Part shown: positions 1-6,563 of the stretch, in pieces
Position numbering within the stretch: position 1 is the stretch's first letter
Layout: every line of letters begins with the position of its first letter
Origin: JAYXXU01 sp037969155
Lineage (GTDB): Bacteria > Pseudomonadota > Gammaproteobacteria > Pseudomonadales > Moraxellaceae
Assembly (NCBI GenBank): GCA_037969155.1
Contig: JBBKWW010000153.1
Coordinates: 1 to 11,197 of the forward strand
Reading direction: 5' to 3'
DNA length: 11,197 nucleotides
Notes under the pieces: generated by a model
Databases searched by the model: none
What the model saw: only the letters and a program-made list of their open reading frames with translations
What the model was told of the DNA's origin: nothing
Program-made: the position numbers and the translations under genes

Positions 1-263
1 GCGACCAATCCCGTTTGGAAGTCCGCCATGAGTTGGGCGTTACTGATCTGGTCGCCAAGCTGCTTCACCAAAAAACGAATCAAAGGCCGCGTCGCTGGTG
101 CATGCTCAAAACGCTGATAGAACTCGCGCACTTGTTGCAAAATCATCAGATGCTGGTCATTTAGTTGCAGGCCATCGCGAACCGCCATTTGGCGTGCGAC
201 TTCAGGTGTCCAGTCGAGGTGGTTGACGAGATGACCGTCAGTGTCGAGTGGTGGGATATTCAT
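1..263 (-). CDS. tusE: TusE/DsrC-family sulfur-relay protein (partial, 3' end outside window)
   Basis: The visible 87 codons begin MNIPPLDTDGHLVNHLDW and continue through REFYQRFEHAPATRPLIRFL. This follows the TusE/DsrC pattern: an N-terminal 'xxTDxxGxLxxxxxW' segment and the helical 'vrxFYxxFxxxPaxRxLxxxL' segment. In the family, TusE accepts persulfide sulfur from TusBCD on a C-terminal cysteine and passes it to MnmA for 2-thiouridine in tRNA wobble positions. That C-terminal arm lies beyond the window, so the acceptor cysteine cannot be checked. The start ATG overlaps the tusB stop codon as ATGA, and no good Shine-Dalgarno precedes it, so translational coupling to tusB is likely. In E. coli tusE is unlinked from tusBCD. 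Here it is the fourth cistron, as in dsrEFH-dsrC clusters. Confidence 0.85.
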   Translation of the reverse strand, partial: MNIPPLDTDGHLVNHLDWTPEVARQMAVRDGLQLNDQHLMILQQVREFYQRFEHAPATRPLIRFLVKQLGDQISNAQLMADFQTGLV

Positions 264-577
264 CGTGATGCTGATCGCCAAGTCATACAGCGCATATAGT
301 CTAACGTCCAAGTCGCCCAAAGCTCACTTGAAACCAATTGCAGATGGCTGGGCAGAGGTGTGATCCGTTGCATCTGTGCTGCATCGGGTTGATAGAGACC
401 GATCGGTCGTTGTTGTGCAAAAGGCAGTAGCATGTCAGACGAGTGGCCTTGAACTGCGGCAGTCATCAATAGTAGCTGGTCTAGTGGCTGCCAAATGTGC
501 GCTAAATCGGTCAAATAGATCGGCCAATCGCGTGGCGAAACCAGCAACAGATGCAGAGTGCCATCAATGCTTACCAT
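260..577 (-). CDS. tusB: Sulfurtransferase complex subunit TusB (DsrH family)
   Basis: The 105-residue product starts MVSIDGTLHLLLVSP, which resembles the short 'LHxLxxSP' opening of TusB/DsrH. It then has the 'DQLLLMTAAVQG' strand-loop seen in the family as 'D.LLL..dgV.A'. The length is close to the usual 95-105 residues. TusB is the smallest subunit of the cytoplasmic TusBCD hexamer that relays sulfur from TusA to TusE. The start ATG sits 7 nt inside the end of tusC, preceded by AGGCGG at 7-nt spacing, and the stop overlaps the tusE start. Sequence conservation is weak outside the N-terminal half, so position between tusC and tusE carries much of the assignment. The C-terminus (DYMRCMTWRSASR) aligns loosely with the usual DFVxL... 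ending. Confidence 0.75.
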   Translation of the reverse strand: MVSIDGTLHLLLVSPRDWPIYLTDLAHIWQPLDQLLLMTAAVQGHSSDMLLPFAQQRPIGLYQPDAAQMQRITPLPSHLQLVSSELWATWTLDYMRCMTWRSASR

Positions 578-930
578 GTGAGTACCGCCTTAAATTGCTG
601 GGTATTGACCTGATTGAGTGTGACAGCAACGCAATCCACCAGCGGTTGGGTGGGTATGGGCTGATCACCGACCCAAACCGGCAATAAGTCATAAAACTCA
701 AAACTCTCGATCATCGCCTGTACTGATTTAAACGCTGGTGCAAGGTCAGCATCATGGGTTGTGCCGGCGGCTTGTTGTAAGCACTGCACAGCATCGCCAA
801 TAAATAACAATTGCACGGCTTGCCCATAGGTCGCTAAAACCATGAGTGCAGACACAGCCTCATACAGATGTTGCCCTGATAACGGACTGCGGCTGATGAT
901 GGCCAGAATAGTCTTAGAAGTGTCAGTCAT
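571..930 (-). CDS. tusC: Sulfurtransferase complex subunit TusC (DsrF family)
   Basis: This 119-residue protein has exactly the length of E. coli TusC. It begins with a beta-strand/helix typical of the DsrE fold (KTILAIISRSPLSGQHLYEAVSALM), followed by 'VQLLFIGDAVQCL', matching the family's 'vavfFigDGV.qL'. A middle segment, ESFEFYDLLPVWV, corresponds to 'l.lYdieqcwv'. The C-terminus FKAVLTW matches the family's conserved end 'yd.vl.f'. TusC is the structural partner of TusB and TusD and is not thought to carry the catalytic persulfide. The gene lies 24 nt after tusD and overlaps tusB by 7 nt, so it is the second gene of a four-gene operon. The ribosome binding site is weak (GAGAAA region). 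Confidence 0.85.
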   Translation of the reverse strand: MTDTSKTILAIISRSPLSGQHLYEAVSALMVLATYGQAVQLLFIGDAVQCLQQAAGTTHDADLAPAFKSVQAMIESFEFYDLLPVWVGDQPIPTQPLVDCVAVTLNQVNTQQFKAVLTW

Positions 931-954
931 ATGCGGCGTTTCTCGATACCCAAA

Positions 955-1323
955 TTACAAGTGAATCACGCGATCTGCATCCAGCGTATACTCAGCCAGT
1001 TCTCCCAGCCCTGTCAGCCGAAAACCTTGTGCCAGATTATGGCCAGCGAGTGCATGCCGAGTGGCATTATCGGCATCCGTCACGCCACGATATAGCGCAG
1101 CACTGACACACACGGGCAAATCAATCGCCAGCCGTCGCCATGCCTCAGCCAGATTTGCTTCATCGGCGGGTTGCCAGCGTAGGGCATTGGCAATCAGTAC
1201 CGCGTCTTGATAAAAAAACACGCGCAGCTGTACACCTTGTTGTAACAGGTGCGTGGCCAAACTGACCGCATGCCATGCGAGCGGTCGAGTTGGTGCCTCC
1301 GTCAGTAGCAGCAGTATCATCAT
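955..1323 (-). CDS. tusD: Sulfurtransferase TusD (DsrE family), catalytic subunit of TusBCD
   Basis: The 122-residue product is a clear TusD. It contains RVFFYQDAVLIANAL near residues 34-48 (family: 'FFYreGVyNAn'), a central VCVSAALYRGV, and the C-terminal LAQGFRLTGLGELAEYTLDADRVIHL. Cys72 in VCVSAALYRGV aligns with the persulfide-carrying cysteine of TusD (Cys78 in E. coli), so the subunit is expected to be active. It accepts sulfur from TusA and delivers it to TusE for tRNA 2-thiolation. Two adjacent ATG codons could start translation. The upstream one at 1323 is chosen because AGGAG lies 7 nt before it. This is the first gene of the minus-strand operon, divergent from galE. Confidence 0.92.
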   Translation of the reverse strand: MMILLLLTEAPTRPLAWHAVSLATHLLQQGVQLRVFFYQDAVLIANALRWQPADEANLAEAWRRLAIDLPVCVSAALYRGVTDADNATRHALAGHNLAQGFRLTGLGELAEYTLDADRVIHL

Positions 1324-1461
1324 GCAACAGCTCCTGTGCCAAAATAGACGCTACGGTTCACATTGTGACGTGAACATTACGCCGTGCAAGTCAGCGGATG
1401 ACCCAAAAACCGCGTATCATAGCCGAATACTAGCATGGCTACAGAGAAGACGAGGTACGCG
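1324..1461. promoter_or_regulatory. Divergent tusD/galE intergenic region with an inverted repeat
   Basis: This 138-bp gap must hold the promoters of both the minus-strand tus operon and plus-strand galE. An inverted repeat GTTCAC-N8-GTGAAC occupies 1356-1375, and inside it is the smaller palindrome TCACATTGTGA. On the minus strand a poor promoter can be drawn (TTGCAC, 16 nt, CACAAT) whose -10 box falls inside the repeat. On the plus strand TATCAT at 1415-1420 could be a galE -10, without a good -35. The repeat may be an operator or only an RNA hairpin in the tus leader. The sequence does not decide between these. Confidence 0.3.
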
Positions 1462-2457
1462 ATGATTTTGATAACCGGAGGACTCGGTTATATTGGTTCG
1501 CATATGGCCGCGACGCTGATGGCTCAAGGCCATGAGGTGATTGTCATCGACAATCTGACCAATGCGCGGATGGATGTTTTAGAACGCTTGGAATACTTGG
1601 CCGGTCGCTATGTGACCTTTGTGCGAGTCGATATTCGTAATACACCTGCCTTACAAAAGGTATTCGAGCAGTACGCGATTACGGCGGTCTTGCACTGTGC
1701 GGGGATCAAAGTCGCCACTGACTCACCGATGCAGCCGCTAGACTATTATAATACCAATGTCGGTGGCCTGATGAGCTTGTTGCGCGTCATGCAGCGCACG
1801 GGTGTGCGGCACATGATCTATGGTTCATCCGCAATGGTGTACGGTGATCAAGCGCAAGCATTAGCAGAAAGCACTGCATTAAAGCCGCAAACACCCTACG
1901 CCAATAGCTGTAAAATTGCCGAAGAGATGCTGCGTGATTTGGCACTGGCTGAGCCTGATTGGCGGATTGCGGTGTTACGTTATTTTAATGTCGCAGGCGC
2001 ACACCCCAGCGCGGCACTCGGTGAGTGGCCCAATGGTATTTCGACCAATCTGATGCCTTATTTGGCACAAGCGGCGCGTGGTGAGCGGGAAGTGGTTGAC
2101 CTGTATGGGGATGACTATGCGAGTGAAGATGGCACGGCGACGCGTGATTATGTGCATGTGATGGACGTGGTCGATGCACAGATGCAGGCGTTTCGCTGGT
2201 TATTCAGCCAAGCCCAAGCATTTGGTACGTTTAACATTGGTCGTGGCGAAGCCGTGTCGGTCAAGCAAATGGTCGATAAATTTGCTGAAGTATCTGGCCA
2301 GCCGATTGCAACCGAGGTGATGCCACGGCGTCCACATGATGTGGCCAGTCTGGTGGCGGATATGACGCATACCGAAACCGTTTTACAGTGGAAGCCGAGC
2401 CGTAGCTTGGATGATATTGCCAAAGACACGTGGGCTTTTTATCAAGCACTGGGTTAA
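1462..2457 (+). CDS. galE: UDP-glucose 4-epimerase GalE, with non-canonical YxxxK motif
   Basis: This 331-residue extended SDR protein interconverts UDP-glucose and UDP-galactose for surface polysaccharide precursors and galactose use. Visible landmarks are the NAD-binding GGLGYIG at residues 6-12, AGIKVATDS (family 'AGLKAVGES'), YGSSAMVYG, NVAGAHPS, DGTATRDYVHVMDV, and the C-terminal VMPRRPHDVASLVAD. The start at 1462 is preferred over an in-frame ATG at 1435. GAGG lies 6 nt upstream of it, and the glycine-rich fold begins at once, as in other GalE proteins. One oddity stands out. The active-site tyrosine is Tyr146, but the residue four positions later, normally the catalytic lysine, is Cys150. 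Lys151 follows directly. An ungapped alignment with E. coli GalE through this helix supports a real substitution. Other nucleotide-sugar epimerase activity is possible. Confidence 0.9.
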   Translation: MILITGGLGYIGSHMAATLMAQGHEVIVIDNLTNARMDVLERLEYLAGRYVTFVRVDIRNTPALQKVFEQYAITAVLHCAGIKVATDSPMQPLDYYNTNVGGLMSLLRVMQRTGVRHMIYGSSAMVYGDQAQALAESTALKPQTPYANSCKIAEEMLRDLALAEPDWRIAVLRYFNVAGAHPSAALGEWPNGISTNLMPYLAQAARGEREVVDLYGDDYASEDGTATRDYVHVMDVVDAQMQAFRWLFSQAQAFGTFNIGRGEAVSVKQMVDKFAEVSGQPIATEVMPRRPHDVASLVADMTHTETVLQWKPSRSLDDIAKDTWAFYQALG

Positions 2458-2499
2458 ACCCATGCGTTGACCCAGCAATGCCACAGCCAATTTCCGATC

Positions 2500-2525
2500 A
2501 ATCCACGTTACACTAGCGTGGATTT
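2500..2525 (+). terminator. Weak rho-independent terminator after galE
   Basis: The repeat AATCCACG / CGTGGATT forms an 8-bp perfect stem with a 9-nt loop at 2500-2524. It is followed by a very short T tract (TTTT including stem bases). It lies 43 nt after the galE stop and 22 nt before the hemL start. The short T tract makes it a weak terminator, and it could instead shape the hemL leader. Confidence 0.4.
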
Positions 2526-2546
2526 TGATTGCCGTAGATTGTTGCC

Positions 2547-3875
<1,329 letters not shown>

Positions 3876-3883
3876 ATCATCGC

Positions 3884-4957
3884 TTAACGTGGCTGTGCAG
3901 CAGCTTGTGCAGCCATTTGTTCAAAGGCGGGTAGGCGTAGCTGCTCTGATTCATTAAAGCCTTGTTGTCGACGTAAACTCAGCACCATCAGTTGTTTTTG
4001 CTCGACACTCCACTGTGGATTATTGATGACTCGGTTGTATTCTTTCAGGTAAGCATCGATACGGCTTTGCCATTGGCTATCCTCTTTATCGAGGGTTTCT
4101 AGTCGCCCCGTTGCTTCAGGCCCAACCAGATTGATTCGGATTTGGCGCAATTCTGCCGCCGAGCCGCCGCGTGCTTTCCACTGTGTGGTGAGCTGATCTA
4201 AGTTTTGATATTGCATGCTGCTCTGCATCGACTCTCTGAGATTGTCGGGCAGTTTCTGGAGTAGCTCGGCGGTCTGCTTGGCTTTTTCCGCGTCGCTGAG
4301 CTGGCCATTTTTGGCTATTTTCAGCGATTGCAGCGTGTATTGATCGTAAGCATCTTCATCACCAAAAAAAGCCAGAATGGTTTTGCTGTCAAAGAACTGT
4401 TGCCGTAAGCGTTGTTCTGCTGCCTTTTGTTGCATGATGGCATCGAGGTCGATTTGATCGGCTGGCTTACCACCCGCTTCGGGCACATCGCGTAAGGCTG
4501 CACGATAGGCAATATAGCGGTCGAATAGGGCAATCGTTTGGCTTTGTGCGGGTTCAGGGGTGCGATGCCGAATATAGGCTTTGACCCGCTCAATAATAGT
4601 CGGTAGCGACTCTTCGCCAACCGTTGCCAAGAAATAATCAAAAAAATCACGCAGCCGTCGAGTGACATGGAGGTTTTTATTTTCATCAATCAGAATTTCA
4701 CCATCCACTTCTGTTCCCGCCAATGAGGCTGGCAGTTGCTCCAGACCCGTTTTAAACATGGTTGGACTGGCGGAGGTACTGCTGGTGTTGGCAGATGTGG
4801 GTGAGCTGAAATGGGTTGTATCAGATACAGATGGCTCACTAGACTGCTCTGTAGATCCCTGAATGCGACTCTCTTGGCTGTTGGGTTTTAGCCAGATGAT
4901 GAGCCCAATCACTGCGACAGTGATGCTGAGCAATAGAATGAGCATGGTATTTTTCAT
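3884..4957 (-). CDS. lifO: Lipase-specific foldase/chaperone LifO (LipB)
   Basis: The 357-residue protein is a membrane-anchored steric chaperone that folds secreted family I lipases in the periplasm. Residues 4-23 form one hydrophobic helix (N-in anchor). A Ser/Thr-rich linker of about 45 residues follows, then LPASLAGTEVDGEILID (about 75-91), the standard entry to the foldase domain. The signature RxxFDYFL appears as RDFFDYFL at 103-110, followed by ATVGE. The C-terminal half is helical and rich in Gln and Leu, as in known lipase foldases. The start at 4957 is chosen because the membrane anchor follows directly. An open frame extends upstream to 5077 but codes for nothing signal-like. The ribosome binding site AAGGAG lies an unusually long 12 nt before the ATG. 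The gene is downstream of both lipase genes, as expected for their partner. Confidence 0.93.
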   Translation of the reverse strand: MKNTMLILLLSITVAVIGLIIWLKPNSQESRIQGSTEQSSEPSVSDTTHFSSPTSANTSSTSASPTMFKTGLEQLPASLAGTEVDGEILIDENKNLHVTRRLRDFFDYFLATVGEESLPTIIERVKAYIRHRTPEPAQSQTIALFDRYIAYRAALRDVPEAGGKPADQIDLDAIMQQKAAEQRLRQQFFDSKTILAFFGDEDAYDQYTLQSLKIAKNGQLSDAEKAKQTAELLQKLPDNLRESMQSSMQYQNLDQLTTQWKARGGSAAELRQIRINLVGPEATGRLETLDKEDSQWQSRIDAYLKEYNRVINNPQWSVEQKQLMVLSLRRQQGFNESEQLRLPAFEQMAAQAAAQPR

Positions 4958-5187
4958 TGTGCTGCGGCACTCCTTCCTTGTATAGCAGGCCAGAATATAG
5001 CATGCAAAATCTGATTGATAGATTGAGGTCACGCTGTGCTGCAAGGTTAGACAGATGGGCAGTGCACCGCATGGCAATATGTACGTGCTGCCGCTGATAC
5101 GCCGTCAGCTGCTTTGTTGATTCAACAATTTACATTGTCTTTTTGACTTGAGCAATCGATTGACCCACCAATCATCAGCTGATGCTG
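4958..5187. other. Lipase 1-lifO spacer, lifO-proximal part
   Basis: This part of the spacer encodes no convincing protein. It contains two perfect short palindromes: TTGTTGA-T-TCAACAA at 5114-5128 and CATCAGCTGATG at 5173-5184. A minus-strand promoter for lifO could lie near 5125-5155 (TTGCTC, about 15 nt, TGTAAA), but the boxes are poor. The lifO ribosome binding site AAGGAG is at the left end. Confidence 0.35.
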
Positions 5188-5213
5188 ACACGTTGAGCAG
5201 CTGCTCAACGTGT
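5188..5213 (-). terminator. Perfect 26-bp palindrome between lipase 1 and lifO
   Basis: ACACGTTGAGCAG is followed directly by its exact reverse complement CTGCTCAACGTGT, giving a 13-bp perfect inverted repeat with no spacer, 17 nt after the lipase 1 stop codon. In RNA it would form a strong hairpin. No T tract follows on either strand. It could therefore be a partial terminator, an mRNA 3'-end stabiliser that lowers lifO expression relative to lipase, or a protein-binding site. Confidence 0.5.
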
Positions 5214-5230
5214 GGCAAGACAACTGTGTA

Positions 5231-6238
5231 TTACAGGCTAGCGTTTTTCAAGCGATTGGCCTGTGTACGGTAGACGGTTTTTGGATCGGTTTCAAAAATC
5301 GCATGGATGCCCAGCACTTGGTTGATCAGGTCGCCATGGTTCATGTTGTAGTTGTCACGGATCACTGTGCCGAACCGGTTACTACAACGACCGACCACGC
5401 CGTCACTTTCGCCACCCCAGAACGCTACTGAAGCAGCGGTGAGTGCACCATCAATAGGATCAAAAATGTTCGTAAACGGACTTGTACCACCCCATGAGTA
5501 AAATTTAACATTTTGGCTCGAGCTAGACCCAGTGCCACATGAAGTGGTTGGAACCCCAGCAGGGAAGCGCGTGTTAAAGCTGGCTGCACCAGTGGTACTG
5601 AGCGTGTTGAGTGACGACATTAGACTTTGGTTGCTGCTACCACCACCCGATACGCCGGTAATCAGCTGACCGATACCGTTTGCCAGTGCATTGGCTGCAC
5701 TTTGCAGTAAGCCGGTTGGCTCACCTTTGACGATTTTAATGGCAAGGTCTGCTACAGGCGTACCTTTATGTGGTGTACCGACTGTGGTGACCGAAGCGAC
5801 CTTGGTCGGTGCAACGCCAAACACATAGCGAGAGTCTAAGCCACCTTGGCTATGACCGATCAGATTGACTTTACTCTTACCGCTTAACGCGATGATCTTA
5901 TTAACTTGCGCCAACAGTTGCTCGCCACGCACTTCAGCAGAGCCATTGACCGCTGAGGTCAGTGTGGTGTACACCAGACTGCCTTGTGAGGTCAAGTCGC
6001 GCGGTACACCATAGAAGTAATCGATGGAACCGACCGCGGTAAAGCCGACCAGACCATGGGCAAGCACGATGGGATAGACCGTTTTGGTGTAGGTTGAAGA
6101 GACACCAATATCACTACTAGCTGTACAGCCAGTGTTGCTACTGGTATTCGCACAGTTGTAATATTTTGCTGCGGATGCTGTTGTAGAGAAACTTAAAGCG
6201 GCAGCGACAGCAGTCAGGGCACAAAGAGCGTGTTTCAT
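5231..6238 (-). CDS. lip: Secreted triacylglycerol lipase, family I (lipase 1)
   Basis: The 335-residue precursor is an alpha/beta-hydrolase that hydrolyses long-chain triacylglycerols outside the cell. A Sec signal peptide (residues 1-23, cleavage probably after ASA) is followed by a short Cys29...Cys38 segment. The core then opens with YPIVLAHGLVGF, the oxyanion-hole HG motif. The catalytic triad is Ser130 in GHSQGG, Asp279 in GESDGVVG and His301 in MNHGD. Cys234 and Cys285 match the conserved lipase disulfide, and Asp260 and Asp303 match the calcium ligands of Pseudomonas LipA. The ending QANRLKNASL is also typical. The start follows the signal peptide, with AGGA 10 nt upstream. It is followed by lifO, the foldase this lipase class requires. 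It is a tandem paralogue of the next lipase, about 73% identical by hand alignment. Confidence 0.95.
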   Translation of the reverse strand: MKHALCALTAVAAALSFSTTASAAKYYNCANTSSNTGCTASSDIGVSSTYTKTVYPIVLAHGLVGFTAVGSIDYFYGVPRDLTSQGSLVYTTLTSAVNGSAEVRGEQLLAQVNKIIALSGKSKVNLIGHSQGGLDSRYVFGVAPTKVASVTTVGTPHKGTPVADLAIKIVKGEPTGLLQSAANALANGIGQLITGVSGGGSSNQSLMSSLNTLSTTGAASFNTRFPAGVPTTSCGTGSSSSQNVKFYSWGGTSPFTNIFDPIDGALTAASVAFWGGESDGVVGRCSNRFGTVIRDNYNMNHGDLINQVLGIHAIFETDPKTVYRTQANRLKNASL

Positions 6239-6262
6239 TAGAGAATCATCCTAGACTCGTTT
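6239..6262 (-). repeat. Lipase leader repeat, copy 1
   Basis: The 24 nt directly upstream of the lipase 1 start are identical to the 24 nt upstream of lipase 2 (7563-7586). Both contain the weak ribosome binding site AGGA and a tiny reading frame ATG-ATT-CTC-TAA whose stop overlaps the lipase ATG as TAATG. Identity here exceeds that of the coding regions. This points to functional constraint, recent duplication, or conversion. Confidence 0.7.
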
Positions 6263-6273
6263 TTTGAGTTTCG

Positions 6274-6299
6274 AATATAAGATTTTCCAAATCGAAAAT
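6274..6299 (-). promoter_or_regulatory. Lipase 1 promoter region with palindromic motif
   Basis: On the minus strand the motif ATTTTC-N6-GAAAAT (6282-6299) is a perfect 6-bp inverted repeat. It is followed by TATATT (6274-6279), a possible -10 box about 35 nt before the start codon. The same 18-bp block occurs before lipase 2 with 15 of 18 bases conserved. Its place next to the -10 suggests an operator or activator site. No known regulator consensus was recognised. Confidence 0.4.
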
Positions 6300-6522
6300 A
6301 AAGTGATGGTAGGATGACTGGCTAGTTTATTTTTAGTGCTTTTATGAGGTTTTGATACTTCGCTTAAATTGTCCAATGTTTGTGCTATAGAAGAGCGGTT
6401 GAGGTTGTACGTTCGTCGGTACTATTGCGTCTCATTGGACACTAACCGTAAAAAACTTGGCTGCATGGAATCGATGGTCTGTACGTGGATGAGGTGGTCG
6501 GCTCACGTTCTCATCAATGGCC
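6300..6522. other. Intergenic DNA between lipase 2 and lipase 1
   Basis: No convincing gene is visible in this stretch. A plus-strand open frame starting at 6369 runs antisense into lipase 2 and has no family signature. The octamer GTCCAATG at 6371-6378 and its reverse complement CATTGGAC at 6433-6440 could close a long stem around 54 nt. This might be an untranslated structured RNA or chance. The stretch presumably holds the upstream part of the lipase 1 promoter. Confidence 0.35.
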
Positions 6523-6544
6523 ATGCCAAGCGCCTGCTTGGCAT
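6523..6544 (-). terminator. Hairpin downstream of lipase 2
   Basis: ATGCCAAGC-GCCT-GCTTGGCAT is a perfect 9-bp stem with a 4-nt loop, starting about 20 nt after the lipase 2 stop codon on the minus strand. The position suits a terminator or 3'-end-stabilising hairpin, but no T tract follows. Some transcripts may therefore read on towards lipase 1 and lifO. Confidence 0.45.
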
Positions 6545-6563
6545 AGCTGCACTGTTTAGACGC

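Noticed and set aside
261..320. Suspected frameshift joining TusB and TusE, because the TusE frame is open upstream of its ATG
   Set aside because: Both proteins have plausible ends, and the ATGA overlap is a normal coupling arrangement. The upstream TusE-frame residues match no family sequence.
376..687. Plus-strand frame over tusB/tusC
   Set aside because: It is antisense to two overlapping operon genes and shows no recognisable motif.
1357..1370. Possible CRP site in the tusD/galE gap
   Set aside because: The half-sites are in inverse order (TCACA-T-TGTGA) with 1-nt spacing, unlike the CRP pattern TGTGA-N6-TCACA.
1435..1461. Longer galE start at 1435
   Set aside because: The extra nine residues are unlike GalE N-termini, and the ATG at 1462 has GAGG at good spacing directly before the NAD-binding strand.
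4958..5077. N-terminal extension of LifO to 5077
   Set aside because: The extension is Cys-rich and not signal-like. The membrane anchor and a ribosome binding site support the start at 4957.
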